From contig DASWRI010000055.1 of assembly GCA_036403235.1 (NCBI GenBank), positions 20,060 through 84,059 of the forward strand: a DNA stretch of 64,000 nucleotides, given 5' to 3'. A program made the position numbers and the translations under genes. The DNA comes from JBGTFE01 sp036403235 (GTDB lineage Bacteria > Acidobacteriota > Blastocatellia > Pyrinomonadales > Pyrinomonadaceae). Every line of letters starts with the position of its first letter. Position 1 is the stretch's first letter. A model generated the notes under the pieces. It searched no databases. It had not been told where the DNA came from and worked only from the letters and a program-made list of their open reading frames with translations. Shown here piece by piece: positions 57,990 through 64,000 of the stretch.

Positions 57990-59933
57990 TCAATTGTCAA
58001 GTTTTACTTGTTGCAGCAGCTCCGCAAAACGCGCATCCGAGCGCAAGCCGTCGAGAAATGGAAAAACCTTTAGCGTTGTTATCCAGTATGACTTTTCCGC
58101 GCGACACTTCTCCAAATAAAAAAAGGCTTTGTCCTTGTCGCCGCGCAGAGCGTAAAGGACGGCGAAATAAAACGGGTCGGCGTATTGCTCGCGGCTCAAG
58201 GTTTCGAGCTTTGCCAAAATTTCATTCGTTTTAGTTTCGTCTTTCGGCAGCGCGTAGCTGATTCCCAAAACGAATAAGTCCGGCGGCGCTCCGCCCGTAA
58301 TTGCGCCTGCTTTCTCGTCTGCTTTGATGGCGGCGGCGTAACTGCCTTTGGCACTTTGCGCCATTGAAAGATAGAGATACGCAAGATAGGCGTTCGGGTC
58401 TTTTTCAATGACAGCGCCGCTTTGCGCGATAGACTCGTCAAAACGATGTGCGTAAAAAAGATGCAAGGCGTGGACGGCTTCGTAGTTTATCCAGGTCGGG
58501 TTGAGCTGACGCGCTAAATTCGAGTGATATTCGGATTCTTCAAAACGTCCCATCCGGGCGAGAAATTCCGAATAATCTCCGTGGGCATAAGCCAGATTCG
58601 GAGCGAGTTCGATGGCGCGTTTGAACTCGGATTCGCCCGCCTGCCAATTCCAGTTATAATCCGTCTCGACATTTCCCAGCGCAATGTGCGCCGTTGCCGA
58701 ATTCGGGTCAAGTTCGAGTGCGCGGCGCGCGGCTTTTTCGGCGTTCGGATAAGCCTCGCCCGGCGAGAGCAGGTTCAAGGACACGGCGAGCGAATAAGTA
58801 TTCGCCAGACTTGCATAAGCGGGAGCGAAATTCGGGTCGAGCCGAATCGCCTGTTCAAAAAAATCTCTGCCTTGAATGATATTTTCGATTTTTCGCGCAG
58901 AAGTCGCCAGCGCATAGACGCCTTTCAAATAAAGTTCCTGCGCGTCCAGGTTGGTCGAGTCCTGCGAGATATTTTCAGCCGAAGTCGAATCCAGATTCAA
59001 AGCCATCAAACGCCCGACACGATTTGTCACCGATTCCTGTCCGCTCAGAACATTTGATAAATCGTTCGTAAAGCTGTCCGCCCACAAAACTTTGCCGTCG
59101 GCGACGCTGACCATTTGCAGATTTATTTTCAGCTTTTGCCCTTCTTTTTGAACACTGCCTTCCAAAATCGAATCGACTTTCAATTCCTTTCCGACTTCGA
59201 GCGTGTCGTAATTCTGGTCGAGATAGCGAATGGTCGAGCTCGTCGGACGCACGGCGATTTGTCTGACGGCGCTCAATTTCGTCACGATTGAATCCGCCAT
59301 TCCGACACGTAACTCCTGCTCGCTCGGCGGAACGCTCAAAGATTTCAACGGCAGAACCGCAATCGTTTTGACACCGGCAAGCGGGTTAGCGGCGGACGGA
59401 TTTTTGCTTTGACGATTTTTTACAAAATAGAAACCGCCGAGCAAAATTAAACCAAGAATTAAAATCGAAGATAAATAAACTTTCGGCTGAGAAAAAATTC
59501 GGGCGATGGATTTCGGCGCGGCGGACAAGCGATTTTCCGGCTCGTCGATTTCCGTCGCTTCAATCGTAATTCGCCTGGCGGTTTGTTTTTCAATCAAAAA
59601 ATTAGTGGCGTTTTTTTCGATTAATCTGACCGGCGCGTTAAAACGATAGCCTTTTTTCGGAACGGTCTCGATAAATTTCGAATTGTCGAGAGCTTTGCGG
59701 AGCGTGTGAACGCAGATTTTCAGGTTTCCTTCTTCGACGAAAGAATCCGCCCAAACTTTGTTGAGCAAAGTTTCCTTTTCAACCAGATGACCGCTGTTTT
59801 CAACCAGAACGACTAGCGTTTCAAAAGCTTTCGGCGGCAAAGCGACAACTTTTCCGTCGTGAATGAGGCGGCGTTCGGTCGGGTCGAGCGAGAAGGAATC
59901 GAACTCGTAAACCAATTTTTTGCCGTCGCTCAT
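57990..59933 (-). CDS. Winged-helix transcriptional regulator with TM and TPR repeats
   Basis: A 647-residue CadC/ToxR-like membrane regulator. An OmpR-type winged helix covers residues 8-105 (LPPKAFETLVVLVENSGHLV, NLKICVHTLRKALDNS, TVPKKGYRF). One membrane helix follows near 157-177 (SSILILGLILLGGFYFV). The periplasmic part begins with a FlgO/TolB-N-like domain (about 190-310, with MADSIVTKLSAVRQIAVRPT), then TPR repeats to the end. It probably reads a periplasmic signal and binds DNA directly. It is divergent from the two surface-protein genes to its right, which are candidate targets. Confidence 0.9.
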   Translation of the reverse strand: MSDGKKLVYEFDSFSLDPTERRLIHDGKVVALPPKAFETLVVLVENSGHLVEKETLLNKVWADSFVEEGNLKICVHTLRKALDNSKFIETVPKKGYRFNAPVRLIEKNATNFLIEKQTARRITIEATEIDEPENRLSAAPKSIARIFSQPKVYLSSILILGLILLGGFYFVKNRQSKNPSAANPLAGVKTIAVLPLKSLSVPPSEQELRVGMADSIVTKLSAVRQIAVRPTSSTIRYLDQNYDTLEVGKELKVDSILEGSVQKEGQKLKINLQMVSVADGKVLWADSFTNDLSNVLSGQESVTNRVGRLMALNLDSTSAENISQDSTNLDAQELYLKGVYALATSARKIENIIQGRDFFEQAIRLDPNFAPAYASLANTYSLAVSLNLLSPGEAYPNAEKAARRALELDPNSATAHIALGNVETDYNWNWQAGESEFKRAIELAPNLAYAHGDYSEFLARMGRFEESEYHSNLARQLNPTWINYEAVHALHLFYAHRFDESIAQSGAVIEKDPNAYLAYLYLSMAQSAKGSYAAAIKADEKAGAITGGAPPDLFVLGISYALPKDETKTNEILAKLETLSREQYADPFYFAVLYALRGDKDKAFFYLEKCRAEKSYWITTLKVFPFLDGLRSDARFAELLQQVKLDN

Positions 59934-60067
59934 TGTCTTAACCTCAATTTAACCGAAAATCAACCGAACCTTAACCACTTTTCCGCCGCGTTGCTTCATA
60001 GTCTCAATTATTGCAAATCAATGCAACGATTTCGGTTCTGTAATTCCGATAAAAAATTTCAAAAACA

Positions 60068-60313
60068 ATGAAAAAATTTCAACTGCAAATCACGATTGAG
60101 CAAAAGGAAAGCTGGCGAGTTTCTCAAATTGAAAATGCGGAAAGTCCGCCGGATTCGGCAAACGTGACCGAGACCGCTTCGCTGTTAATCGTCGAGAAAA
60201 CAAATAACTGTTCTCCGGCAGCGCAACGCGGAGAGCGCCTTTTCCAAAGTTTTTCAGGATATATAAACCGATTTATCAAAAATTTTCGGCAGGCCGGTCG
60301 GAAAGAAAAATAA
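60068..60313 (+). CDS. Small hypothetical protein
   Basis: An 81-residue ORF between the regulator and the next surface-protein gene. It is basic at both ends with a polar middle, has no signal peptide and no family I recognise. It has a plausible position (32 bases before the next ATG), but no Shine-Dalgarno is obvious, so its reality is uncertain. Confidence 0.4.
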   Translation: MKKFQLQITIEQKESWRVSQIENAESPPDSANVTETASLLIVEKTNNCSPAAQRGERLFQSFSGYINRFIKNFRQAGRKEK

Positions 60314-60344
60314 GCCCGACCGTCGCAAAAACGAGGTAAAAATT

Positions 60345-62507
60345 ATGTTCAAAAATAAAATATGTTTTCTTTTATTGCTCCTGGTCTTTTTATCGGCGAC
60401 GACTTGTATCGAGGTTCGCGCGGCGACATTTACGGTTCGCAGCAGCGCGGACGCGGGCGGAACCTGTCCGGGCGCGGACTGTTCGTTGCGGCAGGCGATA
60501 ATAACGGCAGCGAGCGGCGACACTATTTCTTTCGATATGATGACGGTAACGAGTCCGATTACGCTGGCAAGCGAGCTCGTCGTCAACAAGAGTTTGACAA
60601 TTACCGGCCCCGGCGCGAGCCTTTTGGCGGTTAGCGGCAACAACGCGGTGCGCGTCTTTAACATTCTGACCGGCAGCTATAACGTAACGCTCTCCGGCTT
60701 AACCATTTCCAATGGAAACTTTAACAGCACTGGCGGCGGCATTAACAATAACAGCACCGGAACGGTAACGATTGCCGCCAGCGTCGTCTCCGGCAATCAC
60801 GGCTTTTACGGCGGGATTTTCAATAACAACGGAACGACGATGATTGTCAACGACAGTAATATCTCCGGCAATACCGGCGGTCTCGGCGGCGGCTTTACGA
60901 ACTTTGGCACGCTGACAATTTCAAATAGCGCAATCTCCGATAATAACGGTGAATACGGCGCCGGCATCGGCAACTACGGCACGCTGACCGTTACAAACAG
61001 CACAATCTCCGGCAATATCGGCGGCGTCGATTACGGCGGCGGCATTTACAACACCGGCGGCAGGGCGACAATCATCAACAGCACTATCTCCGGTAATAAA
61101 AATTATATAGGCGGCGGCATTGCCAGTTTTGCGGCGCTGACGCTTACCAACAGCACAATCGCCGGCAATACTGCCACCGGCGGCGGGGGCGGCGGCATTT
61201 TTAATCAAGGCGCGACGGCAACAGTCAAAAACACGATTATTGCCGGGAATACGACGACTCCGAGCAGCCCCGATTTTGATGACCTGACCGGAACTTTCGC
61301 CTCGCCGCAAAACAATCTTATCGGAAAATCTAACGGTTCGAACGGCTTTACCAACGGCGTCAACGGCAATATCGTCGGCACGCTCGCCGAACCGATTGAC
61401 GCGCGACTCGCTCCAATCGCCAATAACTGCGGCGCGACGCCGACAAACGCGCTTCTCTCAAACTCTCCGGCAATCGACGCGGGCAGCAACGCGCTGGCGG
61501 TTGACGCGAACAATCAGCCATTGACGACCGACCAGCGCGGCGCGGGTTTTCCGCGCATCGTCGGCGCAGCAGTGGACATCGGCGCATTTGAGTTTAATCA
61601 GGCGCAGCCCGCCTGCTCGCCGGCCATCAGCCGCACGCCGTTCGATTTCGACGGCGACGGCAAAGCCGATTTATCAATTTTCCGTCCCGACGCTAATCCG
61701 GCAAATCCCGATTTCTATATTCGCAAAAGCTCCGACAATACATTATTTGGTTACTCCTGGGGCTTGCCCGGCGACAAGCCCGCACCGGCCGATTACGACG
61801 GCGACGGCAAGACGGATATTGCCGTCTGGCGCGAAAATGTCGGAGATAATCAGGCTTACTTTTACATTCTGAATTCTTCTGGCAATACGGCCCGCGTCGA
61901 GCAATCCGGTTTGACCGGAGATAAATTGATGGTCGGCGATTGGGACGGCGACGGCAAGGCAGACCTCGCTACTTATCGTGATTCGGCAGCCGGAGCGCAA
62001 AGCTATTTCTATTATCGCGGCTCGCTCAACAATCCAAACGGAAACGTTACCTATCTGCCGTGGGGAACGACGGGCGACAAACCGGTGCGCGGCGATTTTG
62101 ACGGCGACGGCAAACAGGACTTGGCAGTTTATCGCGCCTCGAATCAAACGTGGTATATCCGCAAGAGTTCCGATTCACAAATGCAGTTTGCCACATTCGG
62201 ACTTTCTACCGACAAGCTTGTGCCGGCCGATTACGACGGCGACCACAAAACCGACGTTGCCGTTTTTCGCAACGGCATTTGGTATATTCTGCAATCGTCA
62301 AGCGGTCAAATTCTTTATCAAACCTTCGGGCAGACCGGAGACCAGCCTGTACCTATCGATTATGATGGCGACGGAAAAACAGACATCGCTGTTTTCAGAC
62401 CAAGCGACAATTTCTGGTATATCCTGCAAAGCGCTTCCGGCATTATGCAATACACACGGTTTGGACAAACGGGCGATATGACTGTGCCATCAGCTTATAT
62501 TCAATAA
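60345..62507 (+). CDS. Secreted CSLREA / beta-helix / FG-GAP protein
   Basis: A 720-residue secreted protein with a signal peptide (residues 1-27, CIEVRAA). A CSLREA-type start (GADCSLRQAIITAASGDTI) leads into a beta-helix (about 60-340) of repeats like TNSTISGN. A choice-of-anchor Q-like end follows: NNCGATPTNALLSNSPAIDA, then DQRGAGFPRIVG and VDIGAFEF. Residues about 425-715 are six or seven FG-GAP/VCBS units (FDFDGDGKADLSIFRP, ADYDGDGKTDIAVW), whose Asp loops bind calcium. Same module types as the giant protein of E3. GAGG precedes the ATG. Confidence 0.88.
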   Translation: MFKNKICFLLLLLVFLSATTCIEVRAATFTVRSSADAGGTCPGADCSLRQAIITAASGDTISFDMMTVTSPITLASELVVNKSLTITGPGASLLAVSGNNAVRVFNILTGSYNVTLSGLTISNGNFNSTGGGINNNSTGTVTIAASVVSGNHGFYGGIFNNNGTTMIVNDSNISGNTGGLGGGFTNFGTLTISNSAISDNNGEYGAGIGNYGTLTVTNSTISGNIGGVDYGGGIYNTGGRATIINSTISGNKNYIGGGIASFAALTLTNSTIAGNTATGGGGGGIFNQGATATVKNTIIAGNTTTPSSPDFDDLTGTFASPQNNLIGKSNGSNGFTNGVNGNIVGTLAEPIDARLAPIANNCGATPTNALLSNSPAIDAGSNALAVDANNQPLTTDQRGAGFPRIVGAAVDIGAFEFNQAQPACSPAISRTPFDFDGDGKADLSIFRPDANPANPDFYIRKSSDNTLFGYSWGLPGDKPAPADYDGDGKTDIAVWRENVGDNQAYFYILNSSGNTARVEQSGLTGDKLMVGDWDGDGKADLATYRDSAAGAQSYFYYRGSLNNPNGNVTYLPWGTTGDKPVRGDFDGDGKQDLAVYRASNQTWYIRKSSDSQMQFATFGLSTDKLVPADYDGDHKTDVAVFRNGIWYILQSSSGQILYQTFGQTGDQPVPIDYDGDGKTDIAVFRPSDNFWYILQSASGIMQYTRFGQTGDMTVPSAYIQ

Positions 62508-62536
62508 CAAAATAGTAAAAAAGTGAGGTAAAAATC

Positions 62537-64000
62537 ATGTTCAGAAATAAAATGAGTTTTCTTTTAGCGGCTATTTTCTTCGGTTCTGTGTTTTTTCAAG
62601 CGATTCAAACTTTTGGATTGGGAACTTGCGTGCCCGCGCCGGTCGGTTTGGTAGCCTGGTATCCGGGCGACGGCAATGCTCTAGACATTCGCGGCGGCAA
62701 CAACGGCGTTCCGCGCTCTTCGCTCACCTACGCGCAGGGAAAAGTCGGACAGGCATTCCAATTTAGTTCCAGCAACGGCTCAGCCAATACACAGGTGAAT
62801 GTCGCCGATTCTCCCGCCCTTCGGCTTTTAAACGCGCTGACAATTGATGCGTGGATTAATCCGACCGCGCCCGGCGCACCGGACAATCCTATTCTTGTCA
62901 AGGGAGATTTATCTTCCGCGGGCAGTCAGCCGTATTCAATTCTTTTCGTCAACGCCGCGATTAACGATAATCGAATAATTTTCAGAGTCGGCAATAACTC
63001 GACTTTTGACAGCCTTATAAGCAACGCCAACATTCCGCTGAATGCATACACACATATCGCTGTTACTTACGACGGCGTAACTATGACCCTCTACATAAAC
63101 GGAGTTTTTGACGCCTCGAAAACAACTTCTATCGGAACTCTTAACCAAAATCCTCTGCCTCTCGCAATCGGGGGCGGAGCAGCGGACTTTAACGGCGCGG
63201 TTGACGAACTTTCAATTTACAATCGCGCGCTTTCCGCATCTGACATTCAGTTAATTTTCAACAATTCCAGCCCGTCCGGGAAATGCAAACCGACGGCGAC
63301 TGTTGCGCCTGGCGGTCAAACCGCGTGGTTTGCCGGTGACGGCAATGCTAACGATATTTCCGGCAACGGCAACAACGGAACTTTGGATGGAGCGACTTTC
63401 GCAGTCGGAAAAGTCGGACAAGCATTTAGATTTAATGGCAATGGTAGTCGGGTATTGGTTGGAAACGCGGCGAATTTGCAGCTGCAAACTTTTACAATTG
63501 AAGGCTGGGTTAAACGTGCCAGTTCGACAATTGTAACCAATAATCCGTCTGATACAGCCTACGGTTTAATTTTCGCTTACGGGCAGGGAGGTTACGGAAT
63601 AGGAATCCAACCGGACGGGAGATTATTTTCCACCAAATTTGGAGGTTTAATAACTAATTCCGCTCTAATGATTACTGATACAAATTATCACCACGTTTCC
63701 GTAACAGTATCCGGCACCTCGTTACTTTTCTATGTTGACGGTGTCGGTGAATCGCAAACAATATCGAGTCAAACTTATACTTTCAACACAAACGCTGCAA
63801 TAGGCGCGCGCGGCGACGACGTTTTAAACTCTTTCTATGGCGACATAGACGAGTTAAGTATTTACAACCGCGTCTTATCGCCTTCGGAAATTCAATCAAT
63901 CGCGAACGCCGGAATTGCCGGAAAACTTAAGCAGACTTTAACGCCGACAGGTTTTGAAGCCCTATCGAAATCATCTTCGACAGAGGACGGTTTAATATCG
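62537..64000 (+). CDS. LamG-domain secreted protein, partial
   Basis: This gene runs off the right edge; 488 codons are visible without a stop. The N terminus (MFRNKMSFLLAAIFFGSVFF) is a signal peptide and closely resembles that of the preceding gene (MFKNKICFLLLL), as does the leader GAGGTAAAAAT. Two LamG-like (concanavalin-type) domains follow: about residues 38-245 (GLVAWYPGDGNALDIRGGNN to VDELSIYNRAL) and 258-455 (TAWFAGDGNANDISGNGNNG to IDELSIYNRVL). LamG domains bind glycans or proteins at the surface. It starts 29 bases after the previous stop, so the two form an operon. Confidence 0.88.
   Translation, partial: MFRNKMSFLLAAIFFGSVFFQAIQTFGLGTCVPAPVGLVAWYPGDGNALDIRGGNNGVPRSSLTYAQGKVGQAFQFSSSNGSANTQVNVADSPALRLLNALTIDAWINPTAPGAPDNPILVKGDLSSAGSQPYSILFVNAAINDNRIIFRVGNNSTFDSLISNANIPLNAYTHIAVTYDGVTMTLYINGVFDASKTTSIGTLNQNPLPLAIGGGAADFNGAVDELSIYNRALSASDIQLIFNNSSPSGKCKPTATVAPGGQTAWFAGDGNANDISGNGNNGTLDGATFAVGKVGQAFRFNGNGSRVLVGNAANLQLQTFTIEGWVKRASSTIVTNNPSDTAYGLIFAYGQGGYGIGIQPDGRLFSTKFGGLITNSALMITDTNYHHVSVTVSGTSLLFYVDGVGESQTISSQTYTFNTNAAIGARGDDVLNSFYGDIDELSIYNRVLSPSEIQSIANAGIAGKLKQTLTPTGFEALSKSSSTEDGLIS

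Overview
The window looks like a chromosome segment of an Acidobacteriota bacterium, most likely class Blastocatellia (inferred, not proven). Pointers are the housekeeping set (RNase G/E, Era, PrmA, RecA, a Klenow-type PolA), an ECF sigma factor overlapping a Ser/Thr kinase-TPR gene, a winged-helix-TPR regulator, TonB C-terminal-domain and LolA-like secreted proteins, and CSLREA/beta-helix/FG-GAP surface proteins. Left and far-right parts are GC-richer; 24.4-46.2 kb is clearly AT-richer.

Layout. (1) 1-24.3 kb is core chromosome: end of clpB, yceI-like, two small secreted proteins, RNase G/E with a ~400-residue insertion, polA without 5'-nuclease, zinc-ribbon coiled-coil protein, secreted DNA/RNA nuclease, TPR protein, era-prmA, a five-gene minus-strand run (SMC/Rad50-like, HD, membrane protein, rnhA, Ycf48-like), recA and a lipoprotein. 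Its intergenic gaps are filled with degenerate tandem heptamers or octamers, often as inverted pairs. I found none of these in the gaps I examined in the islands. (2) 24.35 kb is tRNA-Phe(GAA), whose 3' part recurs at 36.2, 46.15 and 57.8 kb. These four att sites delimit three tandem elements. E1 (24.4-36.2 kb) has a tyrosine integrase, SWIM protein, HTH protein, CRI-type replication protein and a type III restriction-modification pair. E2 (36.2-46.2 kb) has a homologous SWIM/HTH switch, three consecutive HNH proteins (the first an HNH-TIR fusion), a prim-pol and a second integrase. E3 (46.15-57.86 kb) has a broken integrase, a kinase/ECF sigma pair and a 2599-residue beta-helix surface protein. 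A decayed fourth element end follows the last att. (3) 58-64 kb is chromosome-like: winged-helix-TPR regulator, a CSLREA/FG-GAP protein and a LamG protein that runs off the end.

How it fits together. The tRNA-Phe gene is an integration hotspot for 10-12 kb satellite-like elements with replication and integration genes, no visible virion genes, and cargo that is probably anti-phage (type III R-M in E1; HNH/TIR cluster in E2). Pairs of ~11-12 bp direct repeats beside the att sites differ between elements and look like integrase arm-type sites. The HNH/TIR cluster is the best candidate for an undescribed system; the array and the intergenic repeats are the other main points.
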